Under the pieces are notes generated by a model that did not search any database, was not told the DNA's origin, and saw only the letters and a list, made by a program, of their open reading frames with translations. DNA of 64,000 nt, taken from NCBI GenBank assembly GCA_018262985.1, contig JADFDI010000003.1:285577-349576 (forward strand), read 5' to 3'. Position numbers and translations under genes: made by a program. The stretch is from Spirochaetota bacterium. GTDB lineage: Bacteria > Spirochaetota > Spirochaetia > Treponematales > UBA12059. Shown piece by piece: positions 43,449-51,784 of this stretch. The first letter of the stretch is position 1; every line of letters begins with the position of its first letter.

Positions 43449-44168
43449 TCAGCGCCGGTCCCGGCGTTCGCGGCGCTTCCGCAGGGCCTCCCCGAGCGCG
43501 CGTCCGACGCGGTCGCGGAAGACCAGCCCGAGGGCGAACAGCAGCGTCGCGGCGGCGAGCACGACGAGCGCCGCGGCCAGGTCGCCCTCGAAGGCCGCGC
43601 TGCCCATGAACGAGGAGCCGACGATGCCCGGCAGGCGCCCGAGGGTGGAGGTCGAAAGGAAGAGGATGAAGGGCAGCCCGCTCGCGCCGGCGAAGTAGGT
43701 GAGCACGTCCTTCGGGAAGCCCGGCAGCACGTAGAGGACGAGGAAGGCCGCGGCCGCCTTGCCGCTCGCCGTGGCGTGCTCCATGCGCTCGAAGCGCCCG
43801 CTCCCTGCGACCCACTCGATGAAGGGCCGGCCGAGCGCCCTTCCTATCCAGAAATTGGCGGCGGAACCGGCGAGGATGCCGAGGGTGGACCACAGGCTGC
43901 CCCACCACATGCCGAAGAGGTAGCCGCCGGCCACCTGCACCACCTCTCCGGGGACGAGGAACACGAGCACCTGGAAGGCCTGGAGGGCCATGAACGCCAG
44001 CGGGGCGGCGACGCCGGAGCTTTCGACGAAGGCGCGGGCCGAGGCGGGATTGCGCGAAAGTTCGAGCAGGGGTTCCCGCCAGACGAAGAAGGCGGCCCCT
44101 ATGGCCGCCAGCACCAGCGGAAAGGCGAGTCGGCGGACGAGGTCGAGGCGGCGCTTCCCTGCTTCCAT
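43449..44168 (-). CDS. VTT-domain (TVP38/TMEM64, DedA-like) membrane protein
   Basis: Inner-membrane protein of 239 aa with about five hydrophobic segments. The VTT core is FLVPGEVVQVAGGYLFGMWWGSLWS, followed by GSAANFWIGRALGR and VLPGFPKDVLTYFAGASGLPFILF. Members are implicated in lipid scrambling and membrane potential maintenance. The C-terminal tail is strongly basic (RKRRERRDRR). It sits between carD and the hybrid kinase, both on the same strand. Confidence 0.88.
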   Translation of the reverse strand: MEAGKRRLDLVRRLAFPLVLAAIGAAFFVWREPLLELSRNPASARAFVESSGVAAPLAFMALQAFQVLVFLVPGEVVQVAGGYLFGMWWGSLWSTLGILAGSAANFWIGRALGRPFIEWVAGSGRFERMEHATASGKAAAAFLVLYVLPGFPKDVLTYFAGASGLPFILFLSTSTLGRLPGIVGSSFMGSAAFEGDLAAALVVLAAATLLFALGLVFRDRVGRALGEALRKRRERRDRR

Positions 44169-44227
44169 GAGCGCGAAGGATAGCGCCCGGCATCCGGCGA
44201 GGCAAGGGCGGAGGCGCCGGGGCGGGT

Positions 44228-47200
44228 TCAGTCCGCTTCCGGCGGCACCACCGAATCCACGGCCCGGCGCAGGTTCTCGAGCTCCGTCCGGAAGTGGGCG
44301 AGCAAGGCTGGCAGGGAGTCGGCCGGACCGCCCTCCCTGGCCGACCGCGCGGCCAGCATGAGCTCGTTGGCGGCCCGCGATGCGGAGAAGCCTCCGATGG
44401 CGCCGGCCGCTCCCTTCATGCGGTGCGCGATTTCGTCCACGTTTCCGTAGTCGCCCCGCTCCAGGGCGGCGGCGAGTTCCACGGGAACCCGGCCGGCCTG
44501 CTCGCGGTAGAGCCGCGCGATCTCGCGCGCCACCTCCGGCGCGCCCGCGTAGCGGCGGCGGAATTCCTCCGCCTCGAAAACGCCGGGATCGGCGTCGCGG
44601 TCTTCCTGCATCCTCGTATCCTCCGCTCCGTCGATGATCTTCTCCCCCGATCCCGCCTCCGCCGCGAGCAGCCGGGCGGCCGTCCGCGCCAGGGTGGCGA
44701 GCGTCAGGGGCTTCCGCAGCACCGCGTCGACGTCCTCGCCCGCGCACGAGCGCGCGTCCCGCTCGTCGCCGAAGGCGGTCATGGCGATGACCGGCACGGC
44801 CGGATCGAGCGAGCCGTTCTCGGGGTCGCGGATCCGGCGCGAGGTTTCGCCGCCGCCCATGCCGGGCATCAGGCAATCGAGCAGCACGAGGTCGAAACGG
44901 ATCCGCGCGAGCTCCGCGAGCGCGGCGACGCCGGATTCGGCCTCCACGGTCGTCGCGCCCAGCTCGGCGAGCAGGGCGCAGGCGACGCGCCGGTTCACGC
45001 CGTCGTCGTCGGCCACCAGGACCAGGCGTCCCTCGAGCGGCTTGCCCGCCAACTCCGCGCCCCCTTCGGGTTCCAGCTTCGAGGGGTCGGCGAGCGGCTG
45101 CGCGAGGCGGACGGTGAAGACGGAGCCCGAACCCGGCTCGCTTTCGACCTCGATCGAGCCGCCCATCAACGAGACGAAGCGCTTGCAGATCGAAAGCCCG
45201 AGGCCCGACCCGCCGAAAAGGCGCGCGGTCGAGCGCTCGGCCTGCGTGAACGGCTCGAACAACGACTCGATGCGCTCGCGTTTGATGCCGATCCCGGTGT
45301 CGCGGACGCGGATTCGCAGCGCCGCCGAACCCTCGGGCGCGGCGGCGTCCGGGTCGAGCCCGAGCTCGACGCTTACCCGGCCGCGGCTCGTGAACTTCAC
45401 GGAATTCCCCACCAGGTTGGAAAGCACCTGCTCGAGCCTGAGCCGGTCGCCGAGCAGGGCCGCGGGAACCTCGGGATCCGTCCTCGACTCGAACTCGAGC
45501 CCCTTGTTCCGCGCCCGTCCCGCGTAGGAGGCGCGGACGCGCTCGATCAGCGCCCGGGGATCGTACGGGGCGGACTCGAGCGCCATGCGGTCGGCGTCGG
45601 CGCGCGAAAGGTCGAGGATCTCGTCCACGATGCGCAGCAGGGTGGCTCCCGAGGAGCGGATGCCGTCCACGTACTCCGCCTGCCGCCCGTCGAGGCGGGT
45701 CCTGGCGAGCAGTTCCGCCATTCCCACGATGCCGTTCATCGGCGAGCGGATCTCGTGGCTGACCATGGCGACGAAGGCGCTCTTCGCCTTGTTGGCGCCC
45801 TCCGCCTCGGTGGCGTGGCGCAGGGTCTCCGCGTTGGCCGCCTCGAGGGCCCCCTTCGTCTCCGTCAGCTCCCGCACCTTGGCGGCGAGCAGGCGGTTGG
45901 AGCGGAGCGTCGCGGCGCCGTAGCCCGAAAGCGCGATGGCGAGCAGGTAGAGCGCGATGGCGACCGGCCCGAGGAAGGGGGACGCGGCGATCGTGAAGGC
46001 GAGCGACGCGCCCTCCTCGTTCCAGACGCCGTCGTTGTTCGCGGCTATGACCCGGAACACGTAGCGGCCGGCGCGCAGGTTGGTGTAGTTCGCGAAGGAG
46101 CGCGTGCCCGCCTGGACCCAGTCCTCGTCGAAGCCCTCGAGCCGGTAGGCGAAGCGGTTCGATTGCGGGTCCCGGAAATCGAGCGCGGCGAAGGTGAACG
46201 AGACCGAGTTCTCCCAATGGGCCAGCCTGATCGCCCCGTCCCGCGGAACCGAGGCCGCCGGCGCGGCGAGCTTCGGCCGGTTCGCCGCGACGAGGCTGGT
46301 CACGAAGACGGGCGGCACGTGGGCGTTGCGCTCGTAGCGCGACGGGTCGAAGCGCGTTACGAGGCCCACCGAGCCGAAGTAGAGCTCGCCCTCGGGGCCT
46401 ATGGTCGCGCCGGCGTTGAAGTTCTGGTTGTCGAGCTCCTTGTAGAGCGTCACGGTCTTGATCGAGGCGGTCTCGCGGTCGTAGAGGGCTATGCCGGTCT
46501 GCGTGACTATCCAGAGGTCGCCGGATCGATCCTCGAGCACGGAATAGACGATGTTGTTGGGCAGGCCGTCCTTGCGCATGTAGTGGGTGAAGCGGTCCTC
46601 GTCCTCCTCGTAGCGCATGAGGCCGCCGCCCCTCGTCGTCATCCAGAGCACGCCCCGCGAATCGAGGAAAATCCGCTGGATCGAGTTGTTGGAGATGCCC
46701 GAGGGATCGTCGATCGAGTAGGCGTAGCGGACGAATTCGCCGTCCTCGAAGCGCGCGAGCCCGTTGTTCGTGCCGACCCAGAGCCGACCCTTCGCGTCGT
46801 AGGCGAGCGTGTTGACCAGGTTGTCGGGAATGGACCGGGGGTCGCCCGGATCGTAGGCGTAGTGTTCGAACTTCCCGGTCCGCGGGTCCCAGCGGTCGAG
46901 GCCGCGCAGGTAGGTGCCGATCCAGTAGCCGCCCCCGCCGTCCTCGAGCACCGCGTACACGATGCTGTCGGCCAGGCCGTCCGAACCGTCGGTCGGCGAC
47001 TTCAGGGTCTCGAAGCGGCCGCGCTCGCGGTCCGCGAGGCGGGAGAGGCCCCGGTTCGTCGCGATCCAGATCGTGCCTTCCGAGTCCTCGTAGACCAGGT
47101 TGCAGGTGTCGTCGCCGATGCTGGTCGGATCGTCCGGATCGTGCCGGAAGTGCCGCCACGCGGCGGCGCCCGGCGCGAGCGCGTGTACGCCGTTGCCGTA

Positions 47201-48385
47201 GACCGAGACCCAGAGCCAGCGCCGCGAATCGACGTGGATGGAGAGGATCTTGCCGTCTGGCAGGGCGGCGGGATCGGCGGGATTCGCCGCCCAGGCGCTG
47301 AAGGAGCGGCGGGTGCGGTCGATGCGGGCTATGCCGCCGCCGTTGGTCCCGATCCACAGCTCGCCCGAGGCGTCCTCGTGGATGGAATAGACGACGTCGT
47401 GGGGCAGAGCGCCGAGGGCCTTGGTCGCGCGGTAGGATCGAACGGCGCCCGTCGCGGGCTCCAGCACGTGGAGGCCGCCCCCCCAGGTGCCGACGCGGAT
47501 CTCGTCCGGGTCGTCCGCGTTCACCACGTAGATGCGGTTGTCGGGAAGGGACCAGGTCCTGAAGCCGCCGTCCTCGGGCGAGAAGCGCACGAGCCCCGCG
47601 CCCCAGGCGCCGAGCCAGAGGACGCCTTCCGGATCCTCGGCGATGGACTGCAGCGAGGCCGAGGGCGGCGGCCCCCCCGCCGAGGCGCCGGGCCGGCGGT
47701 CGAAGCGGTCCCGCTCGTAGTCGTACGAGACGAAGCCTCCGCCCGTGAAGCCGATCCAGAGCATGCCGCGCGAATCCAGGAACATGGAGCGCACGGTGTT
47801 GTTCGGTATCGAGTGCGGATCCTCCGGGTCGTGGAGGTAGCGCTTGAAGGTTCCGGTCCCCTCGTCGAGGCGCGAGAGGCCGTTGAGCGTGCCGGCCCAG
47901 AGGCGCCCCTTGGCGTCCCGGGCTATCGCGATGACGAGGTCGTTCGAGAGCGAGTCCGGCTTCGCCGGATCGTAGACGTAGCGGGTGAAGGTCTCGGTGG
48001 CGATGTCGAAGCGGTTGAGGCCGTTGTAGGTGCCGACCCAGAGCACGTCGCCGGAGTCGAGGAAGAGCGTCTGGACCAGGCTCCCCGAGAGGGAATTCTC
48101 GTCGAAGGGCTCGTTCTCGAAGGTGCGGAACGACGAGCCGTCGTAGCGGGCCAGGCCCCCCTGGGTTCCGAGCCAGATGAAGCCCTTGGAATCCTGCACG
48201 ATGCCGGACACCGAGGCGTTGACGAGGCCGTCCTTGACCGACAGCACCGAGAACGCGGCCACGTCGTCGCGGGGCGGCGTTTCCGCCGGCGCCCGGAAGC
48301 CCGCGGCGAGCGCGAGCGCGGCGGCAAGCGCGAAGGCAGCTCGGGGGCCGCGCGCGCGGCCCGGTCGGGGTGTGTTCGCAGGCAT
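44228..48385 (-). CDS. Hybrid two-component histidine kinase with propeller sensor
   Basis: Large sensor of 1385 aa. A signal segment (about residues 14-32) is followed by many two-component propeller repeats (GLNRFDIATETFTRY, GFIWLGTQGGLARYDG) to about 720, a Y_Y_Y domain (FAYRLEGFDEDWVQAGTRSF), a membrane segment, HisKA (AMVSHEIRSPMNG, His877), HATPase (GIGIKRERIESLFEPF, GSGLGLSICK), a receiver domain (Asp1170 in LLDCLMPG) and an Hpt domain (AHRMKGAAGAIGG, His1321). A full phosphorelay in one protein. This layout resembles Bacteroides glycan sensors but without a fused DNA-binding domain. The output partner is not nearby. The start at 48385 fits a leaderless mRNA. Confidence 0.93.
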   Translation of the reverse strand: MPANTPRPGRARGPRAAFALAAALALAAGFRAPAETPPRDDVAAFSVLSVKDGLVNASVSGIVQDSKGFIWLGTQGGLARYDGSSFRTFENEPFDENSLSGSLVQTLFLDSGDVLWVGTYNGLNRFDIATETFTRYVYDPAKPDSLSNDLVIAIARDAKGRLWAGTLNGLSRLDEGTGTFKRYLHDPEDPHSIPNNTVRSMFLDSRGMLWIGFTGGGFVSYDYERDRFDRRPGASAGGPPPSASLQSIAEDPEGVLWLGAWGAGLVRFSPEDGGFRTWSLPDNRIYVVNADDPDEIRVGTWGGGLHVLEPATGAVRSYRATKALGALPHDVVYSIHEDASGELWIGTNGGGIARIDRTRRSFSAWAANPADPAALPDGKILSIHVDSRRWLWVSVYGNGVHALAPGAAAWRHFRHDPDDPTSIGDDTCNLVYEDSEGTIWIATNRGLSRLADRERGRFETLKSPTDGSDGLADSIVYAVLEDGGGGYWIGTYLRGLDRWDPRTGKFEHYAYDPGDPRSIPDNLVNTLAYDAKGRLWVGTNNGLARFEDGEFVRYAYSIDDPSGISNNSIQRIFLDSRGVLWMTTRGGGLMRYEEDEDRFTHYMRKDGLPNNIVYSVLEDRSGDLWIVTQTGIALYDRETASIKTVTLYKELDNQNFNAGATIGPEGELYFGSVGLVTRFDPSRYERNAHVPPVFVTSLVAANRPKLAAPAASVPRDGAIRLAHWENSVSFTFAALDFRDPQSNRFAYRLEGFDEDWVQAGTRSFANYTNLRAGRYVFRVIAANNDGVWNEEGASLAFTIAASPFLGPVAIALYLLAIALSGYGAATLRSNRLLAAKVRELTETKGALEAANAETLRHATEAEGANKAKSAFVAMVSHEIRSPMNGIVGMAELLARTRLDGRQAEYVDGIRSSGATLLRIVDEILDLSRADADRMALESAPYDPRALIERVRASYAGRARNKGLEFESRTDPEVPAALLGDRLRLEQVLSNLVGNSVKFTSRGRVSVELGLDPDAAAPEGSAALRIRVRDTGIGIKRERIESLFEPFTQAERSTARLFGGSGLGLSICKRFVSLMGGSIEVESEPGSGSVFTVRLAQPLADPSKLEPEGGAELAGKPLEGRLVLVADDDGVNRRVACALLAELGATTVEAESGVAALAELARIRFDLVLLDCLMPGMGGGETSRRIRDPENGSLDPAVPVIAMTAFGDERDARSCAGEDVDAVLRKPLTLATLARTAARLLAAEAGSGEKIIDGAEDTRMQEDRDADPGVFEAEEFRRRYAGAPEVAREIARLYREQAGRVPVELAAALERGDYGNVDEIAHRMKGAAGAIGGFSASRAANELMLAARSAREGGPADSLPALLAHFRTELENLRRAVDSVVPPEAD

Positions 48386-48392
48386 GGAGGGA

Positions 48393-48398
48393 ATTCTA
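48393..48398 (-). promoter_or_regulatory. Probable -10 box of the hybrid kinase gene
   Basis: TAGAAT on the minus strand ends 7 nt before ATG 48385, so the transcript would begin within a nucleotide of the start codon. No ribosome site is present (the intervening bases are TCCCTCC). The -35 match is poor. Confidence 0.35.
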
Positions 48399-48469
48399 GT
48401 CGATGGAGGCGGCGCAATCCAGAGCGGCCCCGCGCCGACCCTCCGCTTCCCGCCATTGAAGACCGCGAT

Positions 48470-48498
48470 TTGACCGGCGGGGCGTACGGGCTTAGGCT
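48470..48498 (+). promoter_or_regulatory. Predicted promoter of the OmpA-like gene
   Basis: TTGACC (48470-48475), 17 bp and TAGGCT (48493-48498), with a predicted start near 48505 and an 83-nt leader. It has the same -10 hexamer as the promoter at 2043. Confidence 0.5.
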
Positions 48499-48587
48499 GT
48501 GGTCGCCGCCACCGGCGCGGAACGGGTCGGATTCGGCTCGCGAGCCGTTCCCGGAGCGGCGGCGCAGTTCGAAAACCGGAGGAAACC

Positions 48588-49421
48588 ATGGCCTTCACCG
48601 ACGCCGACTTCATCTCGAAGGAAGAGCACGAACTCGACTACGTGCTGCGCAAGTGGAAGAAGCGGGGCACCGCCGCCAACCGCGCCCTGCTCGTCGAGGC
48701 GCTCGACCGCTTCAACGCCGACAAGGCCTGGGAGCCCCACACGCGCGCGAGGTTCTACGATTTCGCCGAACGCGACGGCCTTTACGGACGGCTGGAGGGC
48801 CCCGTTGGCGGGAAAACCGTGGACGCGGCCGCCGCTCCCGCCGACGCGCCGGCAGGCAAGCGCCGCTTCCGGTGGTGGTGGCTCCTCGTCCTCGCGGCGC
48901 TCGTCGTCGTCGCCCTGCTCCTGCTCCGCTACTGCGGCGCCTGCTCGTCCCCGTCCGTCCCCCCAGGCGCTCCGGCCGACGTGACCGAAAGCCCGGCAGC
49001 GGCAGCGGCCGCGCCGGCTCCCGCCGCCGTCTCCGCTCCGGCCGTTCCGGCGAAGCGCGTCCTCTCGCTCGAGGCGCTACCCGCGACCTCGCTCGCCATA
49101 CGCTTCCTGCCGGACTCGATCGAGCTCCTCGCGCCAGGCTCGGAGGCAGCCCTGTCCGCCCTCGCCGCCGCCCTCGCGGCCTTCGAGGAGGGGACGCTCG
49201 TCCTGGTCGGCCACGCCGCGGACGTCGGGCGCCCCGAGGGCGAGCTCCGCGTATCCGACGGGAGGGCGCGCTTCGTCGCCTCCTACCTCCGCTCCGCGGG
49301 CGTTCCCGAAGGCATCGGGCTCAGGATCGAGGCCCGCGGCTCGGCCGAGCCCGCGACGGCCCCCGGCGGCGTCGAGGCGTCCCGCGCGGCGAGCCGCCGC
49401 GTCGAGGTGCTGGTCGAATAG
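48588..49421 (+). CDS. OmpA-like domain protein with a single membrane segment
   Basis: A 277-aa protein. Residues 1-95 are cytoplasmic and charged (FISKEEHELDYVLRKWKKRG), followed by one strong membrane segment (RWWWLLVLAALVVVALLLLRY, about 97-117), an Ala/Pro linker and a C-terminal OmpA-like domain (about 150-277). The domain shows SIRFLPDS-like strands and GTLVLVGHAADVGRPEGELRVSDGRA with ASYLRSAGV, as in peptidoglycan-binding OmpA folds. It could tie the cell envelope to a cytoplasmic partner. The ribosome site GGAGGAAACC is clear. Confidence 0.78.
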   Translation: MAFTDADFISKEEHELDYVLRKWKKRGTAANRALLVEALDRFNADKAWEPHTRARFYDFAERDGLYGRLEGPVGGKTVDAAAAPADAPAGKRRFRWWWLLVLAALVVVALLLLRYCGACSSPSVPPGAPADVTESPAAAAAAPAPAAVSAPAVPAKRVLSLEALPATSLAIRFLPDSIELLAPGSEAALSALAAALAAFEEGTLVLVGHAADVGRPEGELRVSDGRARFVASYLRSAGVPEGIGLRIEARGSAEPATAPGGVEASRAASRRVEVLVE

Positions 49422-49525
49422 CCGCGCGGGTCCGGGCGCCGGCGGCCGCCCGGACTCCGGCCGTTCGGCCGGGCGCGATCGCTTTTTAGCTCCCGGTTCA
49501 TCCGGGGCGGGTTATAGTGGCATGC

Positions 49526-50173
49526 ATGCGCCCCGCGGCCCGCTCCGGGCGGCGGCGCGCGCGGAGGCAGCGTTTGATCCCCGTCCTCGCGGGCTGCGCG
49601 GGATTCTTCCTCATGGCGCTTTCCGGGCTCGCGGATACCCGGGGCCGGCGCGTCGCCCGCGCCGCGTTCGCCGCGGGCGCCTTCCTCGCCTTCGGACCCG
49701 CGTTCGTCCTGCTCGCGGCGACGGGTCCGCGCCTCGCGCTCCAACCCGCCGCCCGGGCGGCGGCGCTCGCCGTTTCCGCGCTCTTCGCCTGGCTGCTGCT
49801 CCGCGCCCTGGTCCTCGACCTCAGGCCGCCCCGTCCGTCCGCCGCCTCGGGCGCCGCCGACCGCGAGCCGCCCGCCCCGCGCGTCCCGCCCGAGGCCGGT
49901 CCCCGCTTCCTCTCCGAGCGGGGCCTCTACGCGCTCTGCCGACATCCCGGCGTCCCGGCGCTCTGCGGCTTCCAGGCCTCGCTCGCCGTCGCGACGGCCT
50001 CGCGCGGCCTCCTCGTCGCCCTGGCGCCCTGGACCGCCTGCAACCTGGCCCTCGCCGCCCTCGAGGACCGTTTCACCTTTCCCGCCGTCTTCGGGGACGC
50101 GTACCGCGCTTACCGCGCGCGCGTCCCCTTCCTGATCCCGAACGCCATGCGAAACGTCAGGAGGAAACCATGA
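49526..50173 (+). CDS. Isoprenylcysteine carboxyl methyltransferase-like membrane protein
   Basis: Membrane protein of 215 aa with about four to five hydrophobic segments. The C-terminal signature is GLYALCRHPGVPALCGF and LEDRFTFPAVFGDAYRAYRARVPFLIPN, as in ICMT/PEMT-like methyltransferases that act on membrane-bound substrates with SAM. The natural substrate is unknown. TATAGT (49513-49518) ends 7 nt before ATG 49526, so it may be leaderless; GTG 49517 is less likely. It overlaps the GH3 gene by 4 bp. Confidence 0.75.
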   Translation: MRPAARSGRRRARRQRLIPVLAGCAGFFLMALSGLADTRGRRVARAAFAAGAFLAFGPAFVLLAATGPRLALQPAARAAALAVSALFAWLLLRALVLDLRPPRPSAASGAADREPPAPRVPPEAGPRFLSERGLYALCRHPGVPALCGFQASLAVATASRGLLVALAPWTACNLALAALEDRFTFPAVFGDAYRAYRARVPFLIPNAMRNVRRKP

Positions 50174-51777
50174 GCGAGGCAGCCAGGCTGGCGCGCGAAG
50201 GCCGCACGAAGGAACTGTGGGAGCGCTACTGCGGATACCTGGATTTCGACGCGAAAGCCTTCATGGACGTGCAGCGGCGGCTGCTCGCCGAGCAGCTGGA
50301 ACGCTCGGCCTCCTCGGCGCTCTGGACCCGGCTTTCGAGGGGGCGCCGCCCGAAGGACGCGGAGGAGCTCCGCCGGACCGTGCCCCTCACCACCTACCGC
50401 GACTACGCGGAGAGCCTCCTCGCGCGCGACGAGGCCGCGCTGTCCGGAAAGCCGCGCATGTGGGTCCGCACCTCGGGCCGCTCCGGCGAGTACGACGCCA
50501 AGTGGGTGCCCTGGAGCGGCGCCATGTACGAGGAGGTCGGCAACGCCTTCCTGGCGGCCTTCATCGTCGCCTCCGCGAAGCGCAAGGGCGACGTGAGCCT
50601 CCGCGAAGGCATGACCTTCCCCTACCTGCTGGCGCCCACGCCCTACATCTCCGGCGTCATCAGCGAGGCGATGCTCGAGGCCTTCCCCTTCAAGGTCCTG
50701 CCGAAGCTCGAGGACGCCTACGCCATGGACTTCCAGGAACGCATCATGTCGGCCTTCGAGATGGCGCTCGCCGAGGGGCTCGACTTCTTCTGGGGCATGA
50801 CGAGCATCCTGATGAAGCTCGGGGAGCGCTTCGGCTCGCGCGAGAAGGGCGCCTCGCCCATGAAGCTGCCGAAGGACCCGCGCGCCCTCTTCCGCATCCT
50901 CAAGGCGCTCGCCAAGGCGGGCCTCGCGGGCCGCGCCCTCATGCCCAAGGACATCTGGAAGGTGAAGGGCGCCATCTGCGGCGGCATGGACACGGGACTG
51001 CTCAAGGACAAGGTGGCGGAGCTCTGGGGCGTCGAGCCGATGGAGGGCTACGGGTGCACCGAGTTCGGCGCCATCGCCTTCCAGTCCTGGTCGCGGCGCG
51101 GCATGACCTTCTACCCCTTCATGAACTTCTGGGAGTTCGTGGACGAGAAGGACTACCGGCGGAGCCTCGAGGATCCCGAGTACGTCGCGCCCTCGCGCTT
51201 CATGGACGAGGTCGAGGCCGGCGGCGAATACGTCCTCGCGGGCACCAATTTCCACGGCGGCGCCATGCTCCGCTACGTGCTCGGCGACCTGGTGCGCATC
51301 GACGCGCTCGAGGACGCGGAGGGCGGCATCCGCCTGCCGCAGATGACCTTCTCGTCGCGCATCGACGGCCTCATCGACATCGCGGGCTTCACGCGGTTGA
51401 CCGAGAAGACCATCTGGACGGCCATCGAGCGGAGCGGCGTGAAGTACGAGGACTGGTCCGCGCGGAAGGAGACCGTCGGCGAGCGGCCGGTGCTCAGGCT
51501 CTACCTGGAGCTCAAGGGCGAGGAGCGGAGCGCCGCCGAGGTCGCCTCGCTCGTCCACGCGAAGCTCCGCGAGCTCGACGCCCCGTACCGCGACATGGAG
51601 GACCTGGCCGGCGTGAGGCCCCTCGAGGCGACCCTGTTCAGCAAGGGAACCTTCGCCCGCTACTTCGCCGAACGGCAGGCCGCGGGCGCCGACCTGGCCC
51701 ACACCAAGCCTCCGCACGTGAACGCGCCCGACCGCGTCGTCGAGAGCCTCGTCCGCATGAGCGACTGGAAGATCTAG
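50170..51777 (+). CDS. GH3-family acyl-adenylating enzyme
   Basis: Soluble 535-aa member of the GH3 adenylate-forming superfamily. ATP-binding elements are visible: RTSGRSGEYDAKWVPWS (motif 1, about residue 100), GYGCTEFGAIAFQSW (motif 2, about 297) and YVLGDLVRIDALED (motif 3, about 372). Plant GH3 enzymes conjugate auxin and jasmonate to amino acids; bacterial members are poorly studied. It probably activates a carboxylic acid and joins it to an amine. ATGA overlap upstream and a 7-bp gap to a sensor kinase show one operon. Confidence 0.85.
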   Translation: MSEAARLAREGRTKELWERYCGYLDFDAKAFMDVQRRLLAEQLERSASSALWTRLSRGRRPKDAEELRRTVPLTTYRDYAESLLARDEAALSGKPRMWVRTSGRSGEYDAKWVPWSGAMYEEVGNAFLAAFIVASAKRKGDVSLREGMTFPYLLAPTPYISGVISEAMLEAFPFKVLPKLEDAYAMDFQERIMSAFEMALAEGLDFFWGMTSILMKLGERFGSREKGASPMKLPKDPRALFRILKALAKAGLAGRALMPKDIWKVKGAICGGMDTGLLKDKVAELWGVEPMEGYGCTEFGAIAFQSWSRRGMTFYPFMNFWEFVDEKDYRRSLEDPEYVAPSRFMDEVEAGGEYVLAGTNFHGGAMLRYVLGDLVRIDALEDAEGGIRLPQMTFSSRIDGLIDIAGFTRLTEKTIWTAIERSGVKYEDWSARKETVGERPVLRLYLELKGEERSAAEVASLVHAKLRELDAPYRDMEDLAGVRPLEATLFSKGTFARYFAERQAAGADLAHTKPPHVNAPDRVVESLVRMSDWKI

Positions 51778-51784
51778 GGATCCG

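Noticed and set aside
44294-49489. 1,731-codon plus-strand ORF opposite the hybrid kinase
   Set aside because: It is antisense to a gene with HisKA, HATPase, receiver and Hpt motifs, and shows no domain itself.
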